DNA of 64,000 bases from Epiperipatus broadwayi (Eukaryota; Onychophora; Udeonychophora; Euonychophora; Peripatidae), in the NCBI GenBank assembly GCA_028023455.1, contig JAQFVV010006221.1, positions 8,105,011 through 8,169,010 on the forward strand, in the 5' to 3' direction. The notes below the pieces were generated by a model that worked only from the letters and a program-made list of their open reading frames with translations, searched no databases and had not been told where the DNA came from. Positions within the stretch are counted from its first letter, which is position 1. Every line of letters begins with the position of its first letter. The translations under genes were made by a program, and so were the position numbers. Below are positions 1 to 10,900 of the stretch, piece by piece.

Positions 1-111
1 CCACATTTAATTATGGTTTTCTGAAGGAAATATATTTAACCATGCATATTTCAAAAATTTATGAGTACCTTATTCATTTCCAATTTTTCCAATTTAAACT
101 ATATTACAATT

Positions 112-219
112 GTCAAGCATTGGTGGTTGAGAGGTCAGCGACATCTGCTTTGCAAGCAGTTGTCCTGAGTTGGCGGGTTCGCTTCCCGGCTGATGCTGTG
201 ACACATGAGAAAAAAAAAA
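112..219 (+). mobile_element. tRNA-Gly-like SINE copy (family A)
   Basis: A short element made of a tRNA-like body and an A-tail. The body begins with the motif caagcattggtggt, has a D-arm-like stretch, an anticodon-like arm (ctgc tttgcaa gcag) and a B-box-like gggttcgcttccc, then tgacacatgag and a run of A. The 5' half and T-arm resemble tRNA-Gly(UCC). The flanks aactatattacaat (97-110) and aactatatcacaa (from 218) look like a slightly diverged target-site duplication, as expected for LINE-mobilised SINEs. A 66-codon open frame spans it but is not coding. The anticodon position reads TGC rather than TCC, so it is not a functional tRNA gene. Confidence 0.75.
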
Positions 220-405
220 CTATATCACAAATTTCCATCTGACCACCTTCTCTCACACAACACTATTCTTTTTTATTATGCATATATTCCTTGGGTGGTG
301 CTTTTCCATATGAGTGTTTGAATGTGGCTAGAAATTGTTTCCAGCTTGGAGAATGCTGTCATGCATTAAAGATGAGTGGTGATGATTTAACAAAGTGAAA
401 ATAAA

Positions 406-592
406 AATTGTTATATTTTTATTTACAACTGTCAAACTCACTCCACTCACAATTTTAACACCATCCACCTCAGATGAATACAATAATGATTATTACTAAT
501 CATTTTCTAAATTAAAGATTATCTCTAGCACAGATATAAACTTTAAACCTCAGTTAAAGATTAATATATCTGATTTTTTAGTTTTAAACATA
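406..592 (+). repeat. Dispersed repeat family D, copy 1
   Basis: This segment matches the reverse complement of 21,163-21,350 almost base for base. It includes a block about tgtcaaactcac, the motif ccatccacctcagat and attatctctagcacagat. No coding potential or terminal structure is visible. It shares the short block around 'attagagattat' with the repeats at 4.68-5.19 kb and 7.9-8.3 kb, so it may be part of the same larger family. Confidence 0.7.
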
Positions 593-599
593 TACACAC

Positions 600-2475
600 A
601 TGGAGTTATTCATCTTGGCCTTTCCCATGTGTAATATCTTATAGCTATATTAAATAACCTCCATACTTCTCCATTTTTTTTTAATTCATATAAAGATACA
701 ATAAAAGACAAATGTAAAAAATAAAAATTGTGAAATCAGATTGGTTAAATATGTCTTGCTTCACAACTCCTAATTCATATATATATATATGATTAAATGC
801 TACAATTTTTATTGTGTATATGACATAGAAATATTATTTATTGCATAGTGTACATCTTATTTAATTTTTTCTATGTTATTAGTTTTCATTTCTCTGTTCA
901 TTGCTAAGAATTCTATACATAGTTTTATTTTTTTAGTATATATTTTTTTATTTTGTTTTCCACTTACTTTATTAATAAAATCATTAGAAATCTAGGATAT
1001 CTTTTGCTCTTTTATGTTTTCATAAAATAATTGTTTTTATGATTCTTTCTCTTAAAACTGTAAACAATTTCAATTTTTATTGGAATTTTCACCACAGTTA
1101 ATTACTTATCATCTCTTATGTTTTTGATATTACTGTATTTGAAGAACAAGACAAGAAACATATCCTTCAATTTATCAATAATTATTTTTGAAAATTATTT
1201 TCTTTTTATTATTATTTTTAAAGCTGTCAGTTTGAGGAGAGCAGATATACTTCAGTGTTGTTCTAAATTCTATTTTATATTAATCCATAATTTGATAGAA
1301 GTCTACTTTTGTTATATGTATCCGAATGACATCTTAGGATTTTTAAATATGTGGCATTCTATTTTTCTATTCTTTCTTACTTGCTTTTTAGTTTTTTCAT
1401 ATTTTTAAAATTAAATTTCAGATTTTTGGCATATCCAGTTTTAATATTATTTGTACTTAATCTTACTTTTTTCCCGAAGATATGAAAGTTTTTATAAATT
1501 TTTCTGTTGTCTTATTTTGCAAATATTTTATTAACATTATTTATTAAAGTTATAATCTAAAATTTTAATATAATATTCTGGTTTTTTAAATTTTAATTTA
1601 TCCTACCTCATGTGATCACAATCTTGGGTTCGAAGTCAGAAAATTTAGATGGCTTGTAGCCAATCTAAATGATTATCCAACTTGTGACCAGTAAATAAGT
1701 ATCTACCTATTAATCATTAGAGAGTAAAATAGAAGGAGAATCTCTAGAAATTGACTGAATATTATCTTATTTTTCACTAGTTCCCTGTAGAGGACTCTGG
1801 AGGAACCTTTGCCTCTGCAGTAGACTATTTAAGTCTGTTTTATTTTAATCTTTTATATACATATATATGTAAATTAAATATTTTATATAACTCTAAATTA
1901 ATAATAATATACTTTTAACAAAAAAGTAAATTAAAAATAAATAAACCATCCATTTTGATCTACAAAATAGTGATAAATTTATAATGAACGTGAGGAAAAT
2001 TATATAATAAATTTAAAAAATTAAATTTGTTAATTAAGAAAAAGCTTGCAGAACATGTTAAAGCTTTCAAATATTTAGAAACTGGTTAAGTGAAAGCTGA
2101 TCAATGAGTCAAAAATGAAAATGAAAATTGTAATGGCTTTTGATGAAAGAATCAGATTATTTTGTGATATATTGAATTTGAAATTAAAAAGGTAATTATT
2201 GAATATTTTGTTTGAAGTATAACTGCACTGAATAGAGTTCCTTTGTTTATCTAACTAATTTATTGCTTTGGGAATTAAGTGATATATTATTTATATATTT
2301 TGTATACATTTCATCTGGTGAGCTTTGCCTCGTATTTATTTATTTTGGGGGATTAATGGTTTCTATATTTAGCAGCTTATGTGGTAAAACAATCTATTTA
2401 TATACACTCATGTGCAAGAGTGCACACACACATGTGTATAAAATCATACCAGATTCAGAATAAAAAAAACTAGCT
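600..2475. other. AT-rich stretch, no gene seen
   Basis: AT-rich DNA with TA microsatellites (about 778-790 and 1856-1868) and T-runs. A 96-codon open frame at 1118-1408 is low-complexity, rich in Phe, Ile and Leu, and looks like a chance frame. A block at about 1618-1835 with the B-box-like motif gggttcgaa could be an old tRNA-derived repeat, but I cannot place it. Confidence 0.5.
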
Positions 2476-2478
2476 AAA

Positions 2479-2561
2479 AGTTAAAAATTAATATTTCACA
2501 ACCAGTTGGTTTCACTGCCAGTCAGTGAAAACAATTGGTTGTGAAATATTAATTTTTAACT
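2479..2561. mobile_element. Short hairpin MITE-like element
   Basis: Two arms of about 39 bp (2479-2517 and 2523-2561) are inverted copies of each other with about one internal mismatch, separated by only 5 bp. The outer end reads agttaaaaattaatatttc on the left and its complement on the right. Near-perfect symmetry with a tiny loop suggests a young foldback or MITE end-to-end element. It has no coding capacity. No clear target duplication is visible. Confidence 0.7.
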
Positions 2562-2951
2562 CTTAATTTGATATAATTTGTTTCTTTTTATTGACTAGTT
2601 TAGTATTTAGCTTTTGGAAAAAAACAACAATAACACATATATGGATATATGAATTAATGTATATATATATATGCTTATATACCTCAAATGAATCGTGAAA
2701 TGTTTTCATAAAATATTGTTAATTAAGTAATATTTTATGCATTCTGCCACTCCCCCCTCCATATATATATGTGTATAGTGAATTTTTTTTTTAAAGTAAG
2801 AGATAAGCAATGTATCAACACAAAATGGAAAACCAGTAAATAGATTACAAATTATATAGTAATCCTAGAATAATTGACCAGATTACTTTGCAATCTTTCA
2901 AATTCAGCAGCATAGAAATTTTTCTGAGCGATCTCAACTATTTTTTAACTT

Positions 2952-3182
2952 TATAATATTAATATTATCTATGTTCTTTATTACTTTTACAATGCTTTTT
3001 TTACAACCTAATATGACAGTTTCAACTTATTTCTCCACATCTTAACTCTTTCCAGTATTCTTTATCTTCTTTATGAAGTATTATAACTTCTGAAGAAGAT
3101 TTCTGAGGCTCACAACTGTCATATTAGGTTGTAAAAAAACATTGTAAAAGTAATAAAGAACATAGATGGTATTAATATTATA
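2952..3182. mobile_element. Inverted-repeat (MITE-like) element, ~70-bp arms
   Basis: The left arm (2952-3022) and right arm (3113-3182) are inverted copies containing ctttattacttttacaatg and caacctaatatgacagtt. A roughly 90-bp unrelated centre separates them. This is the layout of a non-autonomous DNA transposon, but the superfamily cannot be assigned from the ends. Confidence 0.75.
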
Positions 3183-3189
3183 TGGATTT

Positions 3190-4680
3190 GGCAATGCAAT
3201 AGGGAGCTTCTTGTTCAAATTTTTCATTATTAGGTGAAAATTACTATAGGCTTAATGTGGCAAACATTTCTCATCATAAACAATAAACTTATTTCACTAT
3301 GAATATCTTTTGCAACAAATACTTTTGCTCACAAAACTTCAGAACAATATACAATGGAGCTACAAACTAAGCTTTATTTATATATATATAATGTATAATA
3401 GCTCATGGTTTGTTGATAAAACAGTGATTAGATTAAAATGTGTATTGTTTATTGAACTGCAAGTATACTGCACTTTTCAACACATACATATATATAACAG
3501 ACATTTGTATATTGTACCGGTCAAAACATGTTGATCCATCTAACACGAGCTGGAACTACAAAGAATGTACTTCAAACCCAGCCAAGCCCCAGATTAAAAC
3601 AATAGTGTTTCCAACCCTTTAATTATTTTTGGACAATTAATGGTTGCATCTTCCATCTTGGATTTTATAAAATATACAGTTTAATAGAAAAACAAGCAAT
3701 TTAAAAAGAAAAAGTTTAAAATGATGTATAATAAAATATTTTTAAAAAATCAATATTTTATTTTTTTTTTTTGCTCCTATAATATATATATATATATCTG
3801 AGCTGCAATAATAATTTTAAAAAATGTTATTGAAATGTTAAAATTTTATAACTTAAGCGCGCATCTCAAATATATACATAAAATATATATACACGTCAAA
3901 AGGAATGGGATGGGATATAGGGTTTGAATACAGGTTAGTAGATGGAACCATGAAGTACAATCTTAAGCTAAGATTGACTGATTCAATATATAGTATACTT
4001 AAATAAATTAAGATTATAGTATAAACAAAATTTAAAAAAATAATAATAATATAGCTATTAGTAATAAATTGAGAAAGGGTACTAAAGAAAGAATAAAATG
4101 TATGTGCTTTCAGTGTAAACTGAAATTTTTTTTATTAATGAACATGATTATTTACAGTGCTCCAAGATGGGAAACAGCTATTGGGATAATTTAAATTTTA
4201 TTTTATTTTTTAAACATGATCATGTAAGTGCTTAGAAACAGTACATAGCTGCTTGAGATTGTAAAACATATTTGTGAATTTTAATATCTTTTTTGTTTGT
4301 TTAATTATTTTTTTTGGATAGTCACATACTTTGATATAACATAATTCACAGCTCCACTGTATTTGTGATTATTGCAACCATTTCATATTCTGAAACCAAT
4401 TTGTAAATATGTACGCCTGCTATCCAGACTGTAATTAAATTAGAATGTGCAGCCTTTTATTAGTATTGTTTAATTTTTACTTTTAATCTATTTCCTGATC
4501 TTTCGTTATAAATATATTGTATAAATAATTGTTGATGCAGTTTAGAAAAGGTTTTTAAATTTTTTTTTGTAGTAGTTTTATTTTTTTAAAAATATTTTTC
4601 AGATCCATGGATCATATGATGTCCTTAAAAAAATATATTAGGAATTTTTAAAAATTATTTTAGCATTCTGATTCAGTTAT
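3190..4680. other. AT-rich stretch, no gene seen
   Basis: Several short open frames occur, none with recognisable domains. TA runs are present near 3383-3395 and 3780-3797, and a short GC-bearing stretch at 3500-3600. I see no repeat pair or RNA gene here. Confidence 0.5.
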
Positions 4681-4684
4681 GTTA

Positions 4685-5192
4685 GACATATTACTAAAGT
4701 AATAGTATAAATGAATAATATTTTTGTAATGTATTTTCACTACCCCACCCCACTCTCACACTAGATAGGAACTGGCTTCTACCAGCTTTTAACATTTTAT
4801 GGAGGGGTGTAATCACAAACATATGACCAAAGATGTGGGACAAATATATGATCTCCAAGATGCATATTTTATGCTGAATCAGCACTCATTAGTTGGTCCA
4901 GATCACAATCTATTATACATATTTTTTATCATTGTTCAGTATATACATAGATAACCAATCATTACAGTTTAATTGATAAGTGTCAAACCTACTGCACTCA
5001 CAACTTTGATAAAAATTACTTAATGGAAGTATATTATTAATCATTCAATAGATTAGAGATTATTCTTTAATAAATAATATTGCTGTAATGTAAATTTTAC
5101 TACACCATTCTTACACAAGGTAGGGACTGGTTCCTATTTACTTTTAATACCTTGTGGAGCGATGTGACCAAAGGCATATGGAAAAGTTGTAT
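4685..5192 (-). repeat. Dispersed repeat family C with shared core (copy 1)
   Basis: The block contains actctcacactagataggaa and, at about 5,110-5,150, a second version of it (cttacacaaggtagggact), so it is internally duplicated. In between, at 4849-4907, lies the motif gatctccaagatgcatatt followed by a stretch reading tgctgaatcagcactcat and agttggtccagatca. This is the core shared in both orientations by the foldback elements at 42.8, 47.6, 57.6 and 59.5 kb. A related copy is at 7.9-8.3 kb. Confidence 0.65.
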
Positions 5193-6890
5193 GTGTAACA
5201 GTCAGAATCATCTATCTCGCTAACACACTGCAGAATTCAAACCCCAGACATGAAACTGAACATTCTAGGAGGGGTTGCCTTCTAGATATACTAAGTTCGA
5301 ATCTAAAGTCCAAATTTCACAGCGCCATCTACATGATAGCGCATCTGGTGCCACTACCAGTATAACCTTTGACTGGTGCCTGGTGGTCAGGGAGAAACAA
5401 AAGACTCTATACTAAAAGAAGTTTGGGTGGCTAATTAACGTCTATGGATTTACAAAAGAAATGCAGAAAATATATATATATAGACCGAGACAGTGATAGG
5501 AATCAAATAAAATAAGAGATCAAATTTAGTTTTAAATAATTTCACACAATTTATTTATATAAATATATATATAACACCACTGTCTGCTTATATGAGACAG
5601 GGACGCGTATTAAATAATTGTTGGCATTATATTTCAATAAATGACAAAAGGTTTTAAAACAAAGTGATATATTCTATTCCTCGGGCTAATAGCATTACGA
5701 TAATGTGCTTGACGAGATAGGAACATGTGCGAGGTGCTTTGAGTAAGTATACAAATTTAAGAAAATATTTGAAATTAAGTGTTCTAAAATATTCATTGAT
5801 TTTGAGAATAGCACAGACAAAAGCTTACTAAGCAATAAAGTGGGACTGTGATCAAAGCATTTATTTGAGAATAATAATAATAAAGTTACATTGGGATGTC
5901 AGTATTGCTGATAATGAATTTATTAAAGTTGGAGGGTGTGACACGTTTAAGTCACGGATGCTTTGTAAAATAAATATAAAATAAAACAATATTGAAGATC
6001 CGGAATAATTACGGAGGGCATCTCACTGCTAACCTGTAGGAAAGTATTTTGACGAACAGCCGAAACTTAGCGACTGTGTGACGATTGCGTTTAATTCCCA
6101 GGGGTGTCATTTGGGACACCCTCTGCCTGGAAACCGCAAGCGTGGAGAGAACGGCCTTAGCCGTGTAAAGAATCCTTGGAAAAATAAAACAAAGCGGTCT
6201 CAACAACCAATTCATGTACCAGCAATACGAGACTAGAGTATATAAAACATACTGAATGGGTTTTACTTGGATTAAGAGAAATGCCCAATCAAATTCCCCG
6301 AAATTCATTTAAAAAGGGTCCGCACATTCTCGACATCAATGATGAACTTTATAATTAAAGTAGAACACGGTAATTAAAATAAGAAAATGCATGCTTGCGG
6401 GTTTGAAAAGTAAGTATAGATTTATATACGCAATAATGCATTAGGGGACACTTTTAATCATTGACTTCGCACATACTCTTATATTAGATTAAAATCAATA
6501 ACATGTAGATTTTAAACTATGTGATTATATTATATTAAAGAAAAGAATCGCCCTCAAACGAGTGATTTGCAAGATAATAAAATTGGAAAATTATAAATTT
6601 AAAATATGCCTTAATAGCGGCATCTTACTTTCAATAAAGGGAATAGTTCACTCGGTCAAAGACGATTCTGACACATTATCATAATAAAATAAAAGAAAGC
6701 TTTATAAATAGAAAATATTAACCCAAGGATAGAGAGCAAAATGTTGAGTATATTTAAACACATTAAAGAAATACATAATGAAGTTATGTGAAATATAAGA
6801 AAAACAATTTTAAATAGCTATAGCATGTTAGTTATCACAAGAGCTCTTGGGTTAATTTAGGGTTACCTCTGGAAAAGCATTTTCAGTTAG

Positions 6891-7028
6891 ATGTTCGGCA
6901 GGTTTTATAATTCAGCAGCAAAATCTGGAAATGTTCATATTTTTGGCAGTGGCAGCAGTTCCGGGGTTTCTTATGTGATAGCTTTCGATGGTATGGAGCA
7001 GCGGCTGGCTATTCTGAGGGGGACATAG
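6891..7028 (+). CDS. Possible 45-codon small ORF in the CpG-rich block
   Basis: An ATG at 6891 opens a frame of 45 codons ending with TAG at 7026-7028. The product is moderately complex: it begins MFGRFYNSAAKSG, has a Gly/Ser stretch FGSGSSSG, then ends in QRLAILRGT. Unlike most frames in this window it uses GC-containing codons and is not Ile/Phe/Lys-biased. No family is recognised and no Kozak or splice context settles it. It may be a small protein, an upstream ORF, the 5' part of a spliced gene, or a chance frame in GC-richer DNA. Confidence 0.25.
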   Translation: MFGRFYNSAAKSGNVHIFGSGSSSGVSYVIAFDGMEQRLAILRGT

Positions 7029-7764
7029 CCATCTTAACGCTTCTACTCTGTCATGTCAAGGTTAGCAAATTATTAGCATAGAACTTAGAATGATTTCTCT
7101 TAGAAACATCAGAAGAATAAAAACTGGAGAACAAAAGAAAACCCTTCTTTTTATAGTAGACGTTAACAATAGAACTGCCCTGGAGCATTACAAAAATATA
7201 TCGGACTTATCAGCTGTAATCATCCGAATGTCTAAAGGAATTCAACATTAATTAATTTCTTTTGTTACTTTCCCTGTCGATATTCGAATTACAAATTAGA
7301 TTTAATTAAAAATTACTTTTATTAATTAAAGAAAACCTTAAGTGGACATCTGCTGTTTTTAGATAAACTTATACAACATTTACTAATTAAACTATTGTCC
7401 CTCATTTATTTTAACAGAAATATTTGGAATAACTTTTATTAAATTAAAGAAAATGATTTTACTTTTTAAATTGCAATATTTGAATCTATTTACTAAACGA
7501 ATATTTACTAAATGAATTTTATTTTAAATCAAAATATATTACGACGGTAATATATTTGTAAATAGATTCAAACAAAATAACTTTAACAATTTATAATTTT
7601 GATATGTTTTAAAATGGATATCATAGTGTGTGCGCAATTACGATTTATATAACTTACTTTTTAATAAATGTAAATTATGTGAACAAATACATAATTCATA
7701 ATATTTTATTTTATTTGGGAATAAGTTATATATATAATACGAGCATTGTGCTCGTGGTTTAAAA

Positions 7765-7815
7765 TTAGGCGGGATTTTCGGTATATAAGTGTATTGCAGA
7801 CACACTACGATAGAT
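7765..7815 (+). promoter_or_regulatory. TATA-type promoter-like site
   Basis: The sequence taggcgggattttcg (an E2F-like motif) lies just before tatataag at 7782-7789. About 25 bp downstream is gcagacacactacg. This is the spacing of a TATA core promoter on the plus strand, at the right edge of the CpG-rich block. The evidence is motif-level only. Confidence 0.25.
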
Positions 7816-7894
7816 TGGGGTTCAAACTAAGGTATGAGGGTAGGAAGTAGGTGAGAAAAGGTGAAACGAAGATCTGCAAAGCAGACCTTACTGT

Positions 7895-8290
7895 TTCATA
7901 TGATTACCAAGATGCATATTTCATGCTGAACCAGCATTCATCAGATGCTCAGATCAGAATCTCTTACACATATCCTTGTCATTGTTCAATATATTTATAA
8001 ATAACCAGTTATTACAGTCGAATTGATAAGTGTCAAAGTTACTGCCTTCACATCTCTGAAACAAACAACTTAATGAAAATATACCAATAATTTTTATTAT
8101 GCCAATTGTTGAGTGCTGGTTTAGCACATACTGCGCATCTAGGGAATTATACATCTTTTCCACATGTCTTTGGTCATATGTTTATGACTACATCCCTCAC
8201 AAGGTGTTAAACGCAGAGAGTGATGTAGTGAAAATTACACTGGAGAAATATTATTCATTAAATGGATAATCTCTAGTCTAATGAACGACT
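7895..8290 (-). repeat. Dispersed repeat family C with shared core (copy 2)
   Basis: It contains the core in minus orientation (ccaagatgcatatttcatg and gctgaaccagcattcat at 7908-7950) and again in plus orientation near 8110-8160 (gagtgctggtttagcac). The two copies make a long imperfect palindrome. The end around 8265-8285 (aatggataatctctagtct) matches the ends seen at 5060-5090, 33,460-33,490 and 21,225-21,250. Confidence 0.65.
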
Positions 8291-8532
8291 AATAAAAATT
8301 ATTAATAATATAAATAATTTTGTTTTAATGTTTTCTGTAGCAATCTTGATCATTGCACTTAAATTACTTTTTTTTTAATTTTAAAATTTGGTAAATTGAA
8401 AATATCTCCGAAACAACAAATTAAAAAATAAAAAGGAAATTTCAAATTTGAAGTAAAAGCTTAAAGAAAGTGTTTATTTTTTAATTTAACCATGTATTAT
8501 AACACAATAAATATACAAACACTTTTTCTTTT

Positions 8533-8960
8533 AAAATATATATGTTCTTCAATAATATCAACAAATACACAAACCTCTTTTTTTTCTTCTCAAAAACTTT
8601 ATTTTTTTATATTAACAATGAACATATATTTATATAATACAAACTCCAAAAAAAAAAAAAAAAATGACTGTAAGAATATAAACAGTTGAAACGTTGGAAT
8701 TTGTATTATATAAATATATGTTCATTGTTAATATATGGAGTTTGTATTATATAAATATATGTTCATTGTTAATATAAGAAAATAAAGTTTTTTTTTCTCT
8801 TGTGTCATAGCATCAATCGGGAAGCGATCCCGCCAACCCAGGACAACTACTTGTAAAGCAGCTGTCGCTGACTTCTCGACCACCGATGCTTGACGAAAAT
8901 AAAGTTTTCGAAAAGAAAAAGGAGAGGATTGTGTATTTGTTGATGTTATTTTTAATTTAA
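8533..8960. mobile_element. Palindromic element interrupted by a SINE
   Basis: The left arm (about 8552-8647) carries atcaacaaatacacaaacc, tttatttttttatatta and acaatgaacatatatttat. The right side carries the complement of the inner part twice in tandem (about 8700-8738 and 8740-8777). The outer part continues only after the inserted SINE: tttgttgatgttattt lies at about 8935-8950. The arms therefore re-form one palindrome once the SINE is removed. A run of about 17 A lies at the centre. Confidence 0.75.
8791..8893 (-). mobile_element. tRNA-Gly-like SINE (family A) with 13-bp TSD
   Basis: This is a minus-strand copy. The T-run at 8789-8796 is its A-tail, tgtgtcatagcatc its 3' end and cgatgcttgac its 5' end. 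The exact 13-bp repeat gaaaataaagttt flanks it at 8778-8790 and 8894-8906. The anticodon-like loop reads tttacaa. It lacks a functional T-arm pairing and is not a tRNA gene. Confidence 0.85.
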
Positions 8961-9420
8961 TTATTTGATATGATTAAGAATCACAATTTGGAGACAGTAA
9001 TTATAGTAATAACATGCAGATTTATTGAGTGGATGGAAAAGATAGTTTTCTTTTTAAATATGTGTAAATAAATTTATTAAAATTTTATTAAATAACTTAA
9101 AAAAAAAAATAAAGTCATAGCAATTGATAAGTTTCATTACATTTACACTTTATAATCTTGAATTTATTAGTATTATAGAATAGTTTAAATAAGTTACCAT
9201 TTAATGTATATAAGGTGGTTGAAATTATTGGACTTAGATGATGCATTTTAATGTTTCAATCATTTCTTAACATTCGTAACATAATGAAATTATATGCTTT
9301 AAACTTATATTGAAATATATAAATGTAATATTTTTAAATTTTTAAAAAAATAAAAGTCATTTAAACGTATTGTAACAAAAGTGTGATCATCAATGAATCA
9401 TTGGTAAAGTGTCTGATTAG

Positions 9421-9516
9421 TCAAGCATTGGTGGCCTAGTGGTTAGCATAGCTGACTTCCAAGCAGCTGGCCCGGGTTCGCTTCCTAGTCAATGCATTTG
9501 ACATATGAAAAAAAAA
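9421..9516 (+). mobile_element. tRNA-Gly(UCC)-like SINE (family A) with TSD
   Basis: This is the copy closest to a real tRNA. Its parts are gcattggtggcctagtgg, then agcatagctgacttccaag with loop cttccaa (anticodon TCC, Gly), then gcccgggttcgcttcc and caatgc, followed by atttgacatatg and an A-run. Flanks aagtgtctgattag (9407-9420) and aagtgcctgattag (9516-9529) form a 14-bp duplication with one mismatch. The tail and duplication show retroposition. The acceptor stem pairs poorly, so function as a tRNA is unlikely. Confidence 0.85.
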
Positions 9517-10090
9517 AGTGCCTGATTAGGTGATGGTTGGTTATGTACAGAAAGAATTATAAAATTATGTTAGACGAAAGAAAATTTCATTATATAATGT
9601 ATTCTAGTATAAGTAAAAATATTTTTTTTTGTATTATAATTTGAGGTGAAAAATTTATTTTGAAACTGAAAATTCACTTTAAGATTCTTAATTATATTGA
9701 ATCTTTTATTTTATGATACTTGGAATCTTGGTTGATTTCTGAGTATGAAATTAGAATTATTTATGTGCTTGAAAAACAAAATTTCATCCATAAATACATA
9801 TAAAAATAACTATTATGCAATCAGAAATTTATTTGGGAATCATATGCAGCAGTTATTATAAAAAATCATTTATTAATATTGTGGTTTTTATATTTCAAAA
9901 TTATAACTGTGAATTATTTCTATATTTAAGGAAATTTACTTACTTTATTATACAGATACATTTTATCCTATTGTATATAGTGATACATAATTTTTTTAAA
10001 TTTGAGACATTAGTTTTAAATTCACATTTACTATTTCCATTTTATGAGTTAAATGATAAAATTACATTGATATTAAAGATTACCTTGCTC

Positions 10091-10290
10091 TCCATACAGT
10101 AGTGCCACCAAGTGCAAGCCTTTGTAATCAATGAATGTAGGAAGGTTTGTGCATAAAATTCCTATCAAGTACTTACTCATTCAAAATCTCCAGACTAGTT
10201 TGTAGCTTGTGACTGGCATCAGTAATGATCCTTGGATTTGAGAGCATTGCACCTGGATTTTAGGATCTAATGCAACCCTCCAGTAACCAT
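10091..10290 (-). mobile_element. Dispersed repeat family E (SINE-like), minus copy
   Basis: It reads ctccatacagtagtgccac, then gcaagcctttgtaatcaatg, cacagcctccagac-type sequence, and ends with ggatctaatgcaacc. The complement occurs at 20.1, 37.0, 46.2 and 54.8 kb. The A/B promoter boxes of a tRNA SINE are not obvious. A small extra fragment of the same left end lies at about 10,519-10,553. Confidence 0.75.
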
Positions 10291-10561
10291 CTTTTACCTA
10301 TTTGGTTAACTATAAAGCTAGCACAACACTATAATATTTCTAACCCAGGCTCATTCACTTATATAGTCATAAAGATTTGACCTCAGCATCGATACATTTT
10401 GGTGTCTTTGGTTTTCAAAAACCACAGTCACCATTATCATATGGGCAGGATAGATATAAAACCACAAAACATCAAATGATCACCATTTCTTTTGCTTACA
10501 CATGCTCTTAATAAGAGTATCAAACTCTCCATATAGTACTACAACCAAGTGCATTCAAACT

Positions 10562-10900
10562 AAAAAGTAGAAAAATAAAGTAATCAACAAAGTAATCTGC
10601 CTCTCAGTTAATTTGCCATTCTTGGAAAATATCAGAGATCTTAAGAATCTAGATTTGTTATAAAACACTTGGAAATGGTCATTTCGAAAAGGCATTTGGG
10701 CTTAAATAAATCATAACAATCAAAAAGACTCAAATGCTTTTGTGAAACAACAATATTCCTGCAATTTCCAATTGTTTTATAAGTCTAGATTCTTAAGATC
10801 TCTGATATTTTCCAAGAATGGCAAATTAACTGAGGTTCAGTTTTTTTTCTACTTTTTAGTCAGATTATTTTGTTATTTTTCTACTTTTTAGTCGACTAGT
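10562..10900. mobile_element. Hairpin MITE family G, copy 1
   Basis: The left arm (actaaaaagtagaaaaataa, then cagttaatttgccattctt, about 10,562-10,655) is inverted at about 10,784-10,890. The right end carries an extra copy of ttttctactttttagtc. The second copy at 61,876-62,188 has the same centre (ctcaaatgcttttgtgaaac / ctcaaatgcttttatgaaac). No coding sequence is present. Confidence 0.8.

Larger units (their letters stand above)
5200..7870. other. CpG-rich, GC-elevated block without long ORFs
   Basis: By eye this block has far more CpG dinucleotides than the rest of the window. Examples are 5600-5730, 5940-6350 (gacgaacagccgaaac, ccgcaagcg, aacggcc) and 6890-7010. It has no long reading frame; the longest, 99 codons on the minus strand at 6009-6308, shows no domain. 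A perfect stem gggtgtc / gacaccc occurs near 6104-6121. Donor-like gtaagtat sequences occur near 5744 and 6405. It could be an unmethylated regulatory block, a first-exon region, or a recently inserted non-autonomous element. I cannot decide between these. Confidence 0.45.

Noticed and set aside
42-242. 66-codon frame near the window start
   Set aside because: Its central part is a translated tRNA-like SINE and A-tail; the same reading appears in other SINE copies.
1118-1408. 96-codon plus-strand frame as a membrane protein
   Set aside because: It is low-complexity and hydrophobic from T-rich DNA, with no conserved motif or context.
6104-6121. Perfect short stem as a riboswitch or ribozyme
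   Set aside because: A single 7-bp stem with a tetraloop-size gap is too little to support a structured RNA call.
9424-9497. Functional tRNA-Gly gene
   Set aside because: Despite a TCC anticodon it has an A-tail, a target-site duplication and a mispaired acceptor stem.
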